NCBI GenBank assembly: GCA_003024985.2
Contig: PXIH01S0009374.1
Direction: 5' to 3' (one strand)
From: Euperipatoides rowelli
Taxonomy: Eukaryota; Onychophora; Udeonychophora; Euonychophora; Peripatopsidae
Length of the DNA: 11,683 nucleotides
Shown here: positions 1 through 8,254 of the stretch, piece after piece
Position numbering within the stretch: position 1 is the stretch's first letter
Layout: the number at the start of each line of letters is the position of its first letter
Translations under genes and position numbers: made by a program
Notes under the pieces: generated by a model
Seen by the model: only the letters and a program-made list of their open reading frames with translations
Told to the model about the DNA's origin: nothing
Databases searched by the model: none

Positions 1-160
1 GGGCGTTCTTGCTTGGATACCCCTTGGATTTCCTTCAGAGTGATAAAAAAGTCAAAATGCAGTGATGGCGCTCTTGTTCGGCGATGGCGCTATACCTATG
101 TTTTGACAAGAAATAGCGGGGGCGCCCTTGCTTGGTGGGGCGCCCTTGGTCGGCATTCTA
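1..160. repeat. GC-rich patch with four copies of a degenerate 15-mer
   Basis: The first 160 bases are far richer in G and C than anything else here. They carry four direct copies of a 15-mer: GGCGTTCTTGCTTGG (2-16), GGCGCTCTTGTTCGG (67-81), GGCGCCCTTGCTTGG (121-135) and GGCGCCCTTGGTCGG (139-153). An extra GATGGCGCT sits at 83-91. The patch ends abruptly in AT-rich DNA near 165. It is probably the end of a repeat or mobile element cut by the window edge; no coding frame is evident. Confidence 0.6.
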
Positions 161-672
161 CGGTAATATAAAATAATAATACAAAGATAATAATACCTAG
201 GTAATAATCTATCAATAATATATTCATTTCACGATATACACTATCATAATTTAAATCACATTATTTGTTTAGATTCCTTTTTGAACAATTAAATTTTAAA
301 ATTGAAAGCCAAAGACATGAAAAACATTTTTTTAGTAATTTTTCTCTCTCACAATTATTTTACATTCATAACCAGTGCTATGAATTTTAGGGTAATTTTG
401 AAAAGTCTAGAGTGCAATTAAGGGTAAAGCAAGTTTTAGGATATTTTTAGGGTAATGATCATAACAAATAAGTACACAGAAATTTGAACAAAAAAAATAT
501 AAAAAGGACCTTTAATGAAACCAATTCTTACTATTACAGTCAGGAATTACAAATTTGGAGTCGTTACATGTACAGTATGTGTAATTCCATCGGTCATTGC
601 AATCAAATCGTCAGAGGCTTTGCACCTAGCACAATTTCACTTCAATACTATCACCAGCAGCACTTACTAAGT

Positions 673-690
673 CTACTACTACTACTACTA
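673..690. repeat. (CTA)6 microsatellite
   Basis: Six uninterrupted CTA units, short enough to be a neutral simple repeat. Confidence 0.85.
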
Positions 691-1158
691 TACTAACAGT
701 CAATTTCTAAAATGTCAGGGTAAAATTAAAAAAAATGAGGGTAGTCGAGGGTAACTTTGGTAGCTGTGTAGGAGAACCACCAGATTCATGGCACTGTTCA
801 TAACTAATAGCTTGCTTGCTAGCCAGACACTAAAAAATTATTATTTAAACAAATTAATACTAAGAAGAAAATATCAAGTACGGTACTTCATTTTCTTATG
901 TCTTGATTAATGAAAGTGACAAACTAATAATGTTGTGTCTTAAATTAAAACAATCAATATTAGAGGGGAACACAATAAAATCCTTACCAACTAAAACTCT
1001 TTAAAAGTAGTTAATACGTTAAACGGAAAGTTTTAATTCCAATAATGATTATTTACACTTTAAATACATTAACAATAACTAATCTATTTTATTAAATCAA
1101 ATAATCAATGTATTTCCTTCTTGTTTTTATACTTTTACTTACAGTTCCTGAAATTTAC

Positions 1159-1184
1159 ATTATTATTATTATTATTATTATTAT
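1159..1184. repeat. (ATT)8 microsatellite
   Basis: Eight uninterrupted ATT units plus two bases, directly followed by the TACAGTATATACTGTA palindrome. It would be expected to vary in length between individuals. Confidence 0.9.
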
Positions 1185-1187
1185 ACA

Positions 1188-1203
1188 TACAGTATATACT
1201 GTA
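1188..1203. repeat. 16-bp perfect palindrome TACAGTATATACTGTA
   Basis: The 16 bases equal their own reverse complement. The palindrome is built from TACAGTA and TACTGTA, the word most over-used in this window. It could form a cruciform or bind a dimeric protein, but AT-rich background and word bias may be enough to explain it. Confidence 0.7.
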
Positions 1204-1547
1204 CTTATTTAATATCTTTGTTCCTCTATATTTGATGCCAAGTAAAAATTTCCAAAGATTTTATTATAACACACACTGTATTTAGAGAATAAATTAACCA
1301 AATTAATTTAACAAAATCATGATGGATTTTTATGTGGAGAACAAACTAAGCAAGATAATTAAACAAAATCATGCTCATTTATGCATTATAAATTTAATTC
1401 TTGGCAGCTGCTAATGAAATCAATAAAAATACATTATTGATTTATTTTAACATAGTCTAGTGAACAATTTTGAATCTAGTCTAATGAACACTATTGTAGT
1501 ATCAAACAAAAATTTAATGAGTAATTAAACTATTCTATTTTAATTAC

Positions 1548-1620
1548 CTGTTCAAATTTTCTGGAGGATCTTCAAGCTGCAAATCCACAGAATTAGACCG
1601 AGACCTAGCACTTTTTGAAA
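1548..1620 (-). CDS. Probable internal exon on the minus strand, serine/arginine patch
   Basis: A long T run ending in TTTTAG|TTTCA is the acceptor and AACAG|gtaatt the donor, both strong. The open frame needs one base from the previous exon, encodes 23 codons (SKSARSRSNSVDLQLEDPPE, then NLN) and leaves AG (phase 2 out). The alternative phase-0 frame runs into TGA. RSRSNSVD fits the basophilic-kinase pattern R-x-R-x-x-S and resembles a 14-3-3 docking site; that is a motif match only. It lies on the far side of the epsin start from the other minus-strand blocks. Entry phase 1 does not match the phase-0 exit at 6619, so a linking exon is missing if they share a gene. Confidence 0.55.
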
Positions 1621-3672
1621 CTAAAAAAAAAAAAAAACTTCTATAAATAATGCTGAAGGAAGAATAAAGATGATAATATTTTTATCAAACAACTATTACA
1701 TTATATGCAGTTTATATTGATACAGTATATGCATATATACAATTATTTCATGTACTGACTGGTATTTTTTAGGATTCATAATCATACCTTTAGATTTTTT
1801 TTATAATTAGACACATAATTTACTGCAAATTAAAATAAAAAATGCTGAAAAAAAAATGCAAAGAAAGCATACAGTACATTTTCATAATTTAAAACAAGAA
1901 AAAATAAATTGTTTTATATTTTATATACTATATAAAATATATTATAACGATCCTCTTTGGTTATAAAATTTTATTTGTAGCATTTATTTATGCATTCAGA
2001 GAATAGCTGGCCTCAGCTTGTATTTTGTTTACGCTTAAACAATCTGATCAATTAGGAGATTGTAAACACTACTCTGCATGTGCGAATTAATGGGAATTAT
2101 ATTCATTAAGCTTACAGTGACTTAATTAGCATAAATGTTGATTTTCTATTATAAAATAGTTTGTTTTACTTGAATGGCAACGGTATGTACCGTTGTCCAC
2201 TCAAGTAATTTATCTTTAGTTCTTTATCTTCCTATTAATTTGCTGCAGTGGGAAACAGCCTATACCATTCTATCGTTCAGTAACGTCCGCCCCTATCTCG
2301 TCAGTCGAGGCTTTTTCACTCCAGTTATTTTTTATTTACTGTATGCACTTATATTTATTTACCTTATGCAGCCAGCATATTGCAGCCAGTTCCAGTTTAT
2401 TCAACTTTTATTTTACTTACTATAGAACTTTTTATCTCCTATAAACTTTTAGTTGCCAGTTAGTTTATTGTTTAGATTACCTGTACTGCTTTTATGTAAA
2501 CAATAAGTTCCAGCTCCATCATACCTGTCAACTGTCTTCGTTAGTCGCCTTTAATGGGGGAGGGGTCTCCACAGTAGCGTACCATGAATTTATAGTACGT
2601 CGGGCATAACTTATTACTCTTGTCCTTGGGTACCTTGTTTATATTTTTGTTCTAAATATTTTGATAAGTTTTTTTTTTATAAGCTGCATGGACATTTTAA
2701 TGACAAAAAGTACAAATTATTTATTTTGATTTTCTTTTTTTTTTTTGTATGGTCGTTTATACAGAAAGAACAAATTATAATATTTTGATAAGCTTTTTAT
2801 TCTTTAGTTGTACGATTGTATGTACGTTTTCCTCCTTTGTCATTAATGGCCTAGTTAATCTTGCCCCTGCCCCCTCTCTTACATTACAAATTTTGCCCCC
2901 CCCACCCCTTTAAAAAATAAAATCTTACTTAGTTAACATGATAGTGCATTAAAGTTTCAACTGTAATTAAATAAAAATTGAAAATTGTTGCCTTTAAATT
3001 CTTGTCTTATTTACAATTCACATTCCTTATGAATCTGAATAGGTTCACTGAACTTAACTTGTTTTAACTACAGTAGTTAACTTTTCAAAATTAAGGATGT
3101 CAACTATTTGTTTAATCCAGAATATTGCATTGCTTCAATATTATCAGGCTTTAATGTTGTTGATGTTTTAATTAATTTGTTCATATACTGTAGTACTGGC
3201 ACCATTATTTATAATTGTGAAATTGGTTTTGAAATTTATCTTGTACTGTATTTAAAATATTGACCATTATGACTTAATTTTGAATTAAATATAGGCTACA
3301 TTTAAATTCACATGATAACGTAGTGAAGGATGCTTTTTTTTTTTTAAAAATAAAACTCAGAAATGATAAATTTCATATGTTTTTGTCAAGTAAGTTAACT
3401 AATAGGCCTTAAACACATTATTTTATAAATTTGTTTCACACAATTTATTTTTTTCACATAAAATAGAAATATTAAATTTGGCTAAACATTAGTCACACTC
3501 CACTGTGTCCAGTGGTCAATAAGAAACATGGAATTTTGTACTCTAAAAAAATAATTTAGCCTAATCTTTGTGGTGGACTGTTCATTATTGTCTATATTTT
3601 GCATTATTAGGCTATATTAAGATATGTCAAACAATATCCTTTCATTTTTAAATGTATTTATTTTTTTTTTAG
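1621..3672. other. Non-coding interval upstream of epsin; possible promoter and first leader exon
   Basis: Between the minus-strand exon at 1548-1620 and the epsin acceptor I see no supported coding exon. Most of it is A/T-rich with T runs. It includes a 12-bp inverted repeat around ACT (1915-1941, arms TATATTTTATAT-type) and a less AT-rich island at about 2010-2640. The epsin promoter and upstream leader exon are expected here. GGCAACG|gtatgt at 2176-2188 and a CpG-containing patch at 2260-2310 are candidates for a leader donor and promoter, but neither can be assigned from sequence alone. Confidence 0.4.
2168..2206. repeat. Imperfect inverted repeat (hairpin), about 17 bp stem
   Basis: Arms CAACGGTA (2178-2185) and TACCGTTG (2188-2195) pair perfectly across two bases. 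Outside them, TGG pairs with CCA after one bulged T, and after one mismatch ACTTGA (2168-2173) pairs with TCAAGT (2201-2206). This is about 17 paired bases, including GC pairs, in otherwise weakly structured DNA. It may be part of a mobile-element relic or a structured transcript; its role is unknown. Confidence 0.6.
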
Positions 3673-3851
3673 ATCTGTGAAGTAAAGCAGACATTGATAA
3701 AAATTGATAGAAGCTTATTCAAGTAGCAGTGTCCACTGCTTGCAGTGTACCTGCTTTAATTGCAAAAAATGCCTATCATGTTGATTCAAATCCTGGTCTT
3801 TTTCCTGTTTGAACGACAATAATTCTGCTGCAGTAACAGCATCCACCAAAC
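3673..3851 (+). other. Probable 5' UTR (part) of the epsin mRNA, with splice acceptor
   Basis: A long T run ending in TTTTTTAG|ATCTG at 3661-3672 is a strong splice acceptor just upstream of the epsin start. The interval 3673-3851 would therefore be the non-coding beginning of this exon, joined to an upstream leader exon I cannot place with confidence. It is visibly less AT-rich than its surroundings. It contains a short perfect hairpin, AGCAGTG-TC-CACTGCT (3725-3740), and an upstream ORF listed separately. A transcription start inside this interval, making the AG incidental, cannot be excluded. Confidence 0.6.
3769..3822 (+). CDS. Upstream ORF (17 codons) in the epsin leader
   Basis: An ATG with A at -3 opens a 17-residue hydrophobic reading frame (MPIMLIQILVFFLFERQ) that ends at TAA 3820-3822, 29 nt before the epsin ATG. 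If 3673-3851 is transcribed as leader, this is the only AUG before the main start and it has a favourable context. It could lower or modulate epsin translation, with reinitiation or leaky scanning needed. Nothing suggests the peptide itself is functional; the hydrophobic composition may simply reflect the T-rich sequence. Confidence 0.35.
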   Translation: MPIMLIQILVFFLFERQ

Positions 3852-4349
3852 ATGAATGTGGCACCAATTCGCAGACGCATGAAAAATGTAGTGCGGAATT
3901 ATTCAGAAGCTCAAAGGAAAGTACGGGAAGCTACTTCAAATGATCCATGGGGTCCATCAAGCTCATTAATGAGTGAAATTGCCGATTTGACTTACAATGT
4001 TGTGGCCTTTTCTGAAATAATGCAAATGATTTGGAAACGGCTTAACGACCATGGTAAAAATTGGCGGCATGTATATAAAGCACTTGTTTTATTAGAATAT
4101 ATAATCAAGACAGGTACAGAAAAAGTAGCTCAACAGTGTAAAGAAAATATTTTTGCAATTCAGACTTTAAAAGATTTCCAGTATATAGAAGAAAATAAGG
4201 ACCAGGGAATGAATGTTAGAGAAAAAGCTAAACAATTAGTAGCTCTCCTTAAAGATGATGAAAGACTAAAAAATGAAAGGGCACGGGCGCTTAAAGCTAA
4301 GGAACGTTTCGCGCAAACAGCAACTGGAATTGGTAGCAATTCCTCACAG
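3852..4349 (+). CDS. EPN: Epsin, first coding exon, complete ENTH domain (5' part of the gene)
   Basis: Epsins are endocytic adaptors. The ENTH domain binds PI(4,5)P2 at the plasma membrane, folds an N-terminal amphipathic helix and helps bend the membrane during clathrin-mediated endocytosis. The exon encodes 166 residues and the ENTH domain fills about 1-150. The family block REATSNDPWGPSSSLMSEIA is at 25-44 and NDHGKNWRHVYKA at 65-77. The phosphoinositide-contacting residues known from mammalian epsin 1 are all present at the same numbers: R8, K11, R25, N30, R63, K69, H73 and K76. Helix-0 hydrophobics I6, M10, V13 and V14 are also kept. The start is secure: A at -3, and an in-frame TAA at 3834-3836 excludes a longer protein. 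The exon ends in phase 0 at CAG|gtaaac. Reading through the donor adds only VNI and a stop. The UIM, DPW and NPF regions are not in this window. Residues 134-155 (KDDERLKNER...KAKERFAQ) look closer to invertebrate epsins than to human ones. Confidence 0.96.
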
Positions 4350-4766
4350 GTAAACATATAACAAATTCAGTTTTAGAGAATTTAGCATCAATTTTATTTA
4401 GCTATCATAATCAAAATTCAACTACCTGTCTTCATTACAAATAAAAAGGTAAATTATTCATGGTCATGATCATTGTTGATTTCCATTATTTTAAGATTAG
4501 TACTGTATTTTAAAAAAATTATTAACAAATCTGGAAAAAAAAAGTAAAAATATACTGTATATACTTTATCACATACTATTGACTCAGTATTGTTTGACAA
4601 CTATTTTAAGGTTGGTTTATACTGTATATGCAGTACGGTATACTCTATGTTAAATATTGTATTAAATACTTGTATTTGTATACTAATATTATATACACTT
4701 AAAGTACAGTGTGTGTGTATATTGTATATAGNGATCCAAGAAAATAAAAAAAAGTTTTGAATAAGC

Positions 4767-4780
4767 CCGTTAGATGGCGC
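4767..4780 (+). promoter_or_regulatory. CTCF-like motif
   Basis: CCGTTAGATGGCGC matches the classical CTCF core CCASYAGRKGGCRS at 12 of 14 positions, with the ten-base 3' part (TAGATGGCGC) matching completely. The surrounding DNA is very AT-rich, which makes this GC-containing word stand out. CTCF is conserved in bilaterians. Binding is inference. Confidence 0.35.
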
Positions 4781-5852
4781 TGTTACTAGCATCGGAACAT
4801 GCTAAAGGATGGGGCTGTGATTCTAAAACTCAAATATCTTATGGCCTTTGCACAAAATACATAGATAAAACCACACTGAGAATATTAGTAATGCCTTTGT
4901 TAATGTACAGATATCTGTCAGTCATTGAAAAACGATAACATAATTAAACAATAAACATTCACAAACTATGCAGCATGAGCATACTGAGCATCTTTATAAA
5001 TGTACTCAAATGATAAAGTAATTGATTCTTGTATACAGTATATATTTATATATATTTTTGAATAAAATGTAGGCCTAACGTTTAAAAATTTATGCAACAT
5101 AAAATGTTTTTCAATTAAATGTGCACATATTTTTTTACAAAATAAATATGCTTTTAAACTTTAATGAAATGATATTTTTAATTTATAAACATTGTGTTTC
5201 AATTTCAGTTTTCACTATTTTGGCATTTCAAATCATCATGAAAAAATAAATACTTTTATCGAAATCTTTTTCAGATAATTCAGTGTTTTCAATTTTTAAA
5301 AGAGAAATTTAATGAGCAAATGGTTAAATTTAGTATTGAAATTTTACAATTTTTATACAATATTAAAATAAGTCATTAAATTTAAAAATCAAAATTTCAA
5401 TCCTTTGGCTGGAATTAAATTTTAAATAAATATGAAAATATTTTAAAATGTTGGGTCTATAAAAAAAGATAACCTAGTTATAATTATAAGTTTTTAATTA
5501 AATAATTACAAACACTTGCAAATCAAACATTTGTTATGAGCTGCAACTACAGTACATACATTTAGATTATGGTTTCATATAGGCTACTTAATATTCTATA
5601 ATGTTCATTACATTAGTTACAGTATGTGCTACTGTATATAACATTTGGCAAAAATACAGTAAAAATAAAAATGATTAATAATTAAAACCTTCTGAAATAA
5701 ACAATTACAGTGTCTATAATTTGCACAGCAAACCTATCAAATAATAGTATGATATTACCTATTGCAAATTACAAAAAAATATATTTTAAGTATACAGTAG
5801 GGTTCCAAGTGCTGGTACTCAGTGTTTAAAATAAAATATCATTTACAGATAA

Positions 5853-5903
5853 TTGCTAATCAATTTCAAAATATGCTAGACAAGTTCATAAATTGATTAG
5901 CAA
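5853..5903. repeat. 14-bp perfect inverted repeat with 23-nt loop
   Basis: TTGCTAATCAATTT (5853-5866) and AAATTGATTAGCAA (5890-5903) are exact reverse complements. A related word TGCTAATTGAAA follows at 5906-5917. The arms contain TAATC and TGATTA, homeodomain-type cores. It could be a cruciform, a small transcript hairpin, or chance plus local duplication. Confidence 0.6.
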
Positions 5904-6618
5904 AATGCTAATTGAAAATTAAAAAGTAATTCATCCCCTGATAAATGTAATGAATTTAATTACGTAATAGGGGCTATTGTTTGTCTTTTAAAAGTGTTTT
6001 ATTAAGAAAATGTTTTGCAAATCTATATAGAAATATTCAAGTACAACATATTTGTAATAAAGTGGATAAGGATGCAACGATGATGCACATGATTTAACGA
6101 TAGTTGGGTGAACAATATACGTGATAATCGAACCATTTTATTTTCAACGTTAAATTAAATTAGATTTTTTAAATTAAGAATCAATGAATTAAATATTTTT
6201 TTTTATAAAAATCTGCAATCAAAAATCATGAAACCACTGAATTTTTTTTTAAAAGAATGTTAATAGTCAATTTCAAAAGATTTTGGTAAAATTTTAAAAC
6301 TATTACAAAATAAAGTTTATAAATTATCTTTTAATTATTTCATTAGTTTAAAAAAAATTAAAATATAAAAATAAAATAAAAAGTTTAATTCATATTTTTT
6401 TATTTAGAATCATTTTTTATATTAACTAAACCATTTTAAATATTAAGCATAATAATGAATTAATGTTGACCAAATGCAACCTTTTTACTGACAAAATGTA
6501 GAGTAATTAAATAACATAGCATTCCATGACATACTGTAATGATAATAAAACTTCATTTGTAAGACATTGTCATAAGTACCAAAAACAATAAAAAATATAT
6601 TATACATAATAATAATAC

Positions 6619-6695
6619 CTGAGTATCTGAATTCAGCTCATTAGTGGACTTATCTGGGTTTTCTACTTGATCACAAACCAGCAATGAATTAAGAT
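6619..6695 (-). CDS. Probable internal exon on the minus strand, acidic and polar
   Basis: The block lies between an acceptor AAATTTAAG|ATCTT (weak pyrimidine tract) and a good donor ACTCAG|gtatta. Only one frame is open. It needs one base from the previous exon and encodes 25 codons, LNSLLVCDQVENPDKSTNEL followed by NSDTQ, ending in phase 0. The composition matches the blocks at 9820-9887 and 1548-1620, so it could belong to the same protein. However, its entry phase does not fit the exit phase of 9820-9887, so at least one exon (length 2 mod 3) is missing between them, or this is another gene. Confidence 0.45.
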
Positions 6696-7373
6696 CTTAA
6701 ATTTAGAATAAATGTTATTTAATATTATTTGTGGTTTACATAAAAAAAGGCTATTACAATAAAATTGGTGGTGTGAATAACATCATTTAAAAAATATTAA
6801 AACAACAAAAAATCTGCATCAAATTGCAGTTAAAAAAATTATCGATTTAAGTAGGCTACATCATATAGTATCGTATCGGTCAGAAATACTGCCGGCCTAA
6901 CTAGAATAACCAATTCTCGGTATGACAGGCTACATCATATGCATGAATATTTTGAACCTTTAAATTTACTAGTTTTCTTAAATCACAAATTAGAAAATTT
7001 GTAATTAATATTACTACAATAATTAAATAAATATCAAAATTTAGGAAAAAAAAAATGATGGGAAAATTTATCATAATAAATTATATTTCTTACATAAAAT
7101 CTACACATTTGATTTCTGTTTTATGTCTTTATGTTTAAAAATAAAATGCAATGTGATTTTTTTTTTAAATTAAGATTTTTTAATCAAATTCTTAAAAAAA
7201 AAATATACAGTATCGGTACCACAAAAAAATTATCTAAAAAAAAAATTGTGATTAAAGATAAGTTTAATTCACAAGCTATCACTCTTGCAAGCAATACTTA
7301 TACTCACTATACTCATGAAAACTATATTAGTTTAATAAAATAGATACCTATTATTCCTTTCCTATCTAATGTA
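6696..7373. other. AT-rich interval, no gene seen
   Basis: A/T-rich sequence with a 14-bp direct repeat AGGCTACATCATAT at 6853-6866 and 6927-6940, bracketing 60 bases of less AT-rich DNA. The plus-strand open frame at 7131-7343 is made of lysine, phenylalanine and asparagine codons from A and T runs and has no domain character. Confidence 0.5.
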
Positions 7374-8254
7374 TATTAGTGAAATGTATGTTTGTATATG
7401 TCCATTTTTTTCCCCCTGATCTAATAAATGTTGTAACTAATGAGAAGCAGTAAGGAAGCTTTAGATGTCTATTTGTGCAACAGATGTTCAATTTTTGATT
7501 GAATGTATGGAAAGCAAACATGAACACTTACAATACCTAGATGAACATGTAAATGCTATTAGTGAAATGTATGTTTGTATATGTCCATTTTTTTCCCCCT
7601 GATCTAATAAATGTTGTAACTAATGAGAAGCAGTAAGGAAGCTTTAGATGTCTATTTGTGCAACAGATGTTCAATTTTTGATTGAATGTATGGAAAGCAA
7701 ACATGAACACTTACAATACCTAGATGAACATGTAAATGCTATTAGTGAAATGTATGTTTGTATAAGTCATTTTTTTCTTCCTAACTACTAAAACTATCTG
7801 ATCAAATGAGAAATTTGTTGGAAAGCTCTAAACACCATATTAGTATAACAGAGAATCAACTTTTAATTGGGTGAACTATCAGAGTGAACGTTAATACTCA
7901 AGGATGGGTAAACGCTATTAGTGAAACATGTTTTTAAAATGTCCTTTTTCTTCAGAACTACTGAAAACATTTGAACAAATAAGGTGTTATTAGGTGCCAT
8001 ATTGGCAAGTCAGAGGTTAAATTTCTGATTAAATGTACAGGCGAGTAAACATTAACGTAAGCTCTATTAATAAAACATGTTTGTACACTTATTTATTCTT
8101 CAAAACTACTGAAAACATCTGATTGACTAAGATATTGTTAGAAAACAATAGGTGCAACAGATTCAGTTTTTGATTGGGTATATAAGTGAAACAATATTGT
8201 AAATCCATCAGATTTACCAAAGCATTAATGTTCATTTATATGAGTGGGTAACTG
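7374..8254. repeat. Tandem repeat array, five units of 149-190 bp, first two identical
   Basis: Units start with TATTAGTGAAA or a close variant at 7374, 7557, 7740, 7916 and 8065. Units 1 and 2 are 183 bp and identical over their whole length, and the identity continues about 25 bases into unit 3. Units 3-5 (176, 149 and about 190 bp) are diverged but share a core near CAAAACTACTGAAAACATCT and an ending like GGGTAAACGC or GTAAATGC. No frame stays open through the array, so it is a non-coding minisatellite or small satellite. The identical pair is either a recent duplication or an assembly artefact. Confidence 0.85.

Larger units (their letters stand above)
161..1547. other. AT-rich non-coding stretch
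   Basis: I find no supported gene. Short open frames here (for example 484-696 plus) have no domain-like sequence and no splice context. The stretch contains (CTA)6 at 673-690, (ATT)8 at 1159-1184, a 16-bp perfect palindrome at 1188-1203 and a group of AGGGTAA words at 389-754. If the minus-strand exon at 1548-1620 is real, this interval is its following intron. Confidence 0.6.
4350..6618 (+). other. Epsin intron, first part; no coding exon seen
   Basis: From the donor at 4350 on, this A/T-rich sequence has no recognisable epsin continuation. It contains an AATAAA at 4440-4445, an ambiguous base at 4732, a CTCF-like motif at 4767-4780 and an inverted repeat at 5853-5903. The open frame at 4601-4792 minus crosses the ambiguous base and looks like chance. 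Confidence 0.6.

Noticed and set aside
386-455. Interstitial telomeric repeat suggested by TTTAGGGTAA
   Set aside because: Copies are isolated and not tandem, and neighbouring copies lack the TTAGGG unit.
484-696. 70-codon plus-strand open frame
   Set aside because: It ends in a leucine/tyrosine run made by the (CTA)6 microsatellite, and no domain or splice context is visible.
2174-2425. 83-codon plus-strand frame, hydrophobic
   Set aside because: The composition follows T-rich DNA, the ATG lies inside the hairpin arm, and no signal-peptide-plus-domain pattern is seen. Kept only as part of the island finding.
4160-4357. Open frame on the minus strand opposite the ENTH exon
   Set aside because: It is the antisense shadow of the epsin exon; the plus strand has clear ENTH homology and splice sites.
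4601-4792. 63-codon minus-strand frame
   Set aside because: It crosses the ambiguous base at 4732 and is made of I/Y/H/T codons from TA- and TG-rich repeats.
6867-6906. Possible minus-strand exon between TTATTCTAG and a GATgtagcc donor
   Set aside because: The open frame needs entry phase 1, which does not fit the phase-2 exit of exon 9820-9887, and the donor is poor.
7131-7343. 70-codon plus-strand frame
   Set aside because: K, F, I and N codons come from A and T homopolymers, with no homologous domain.
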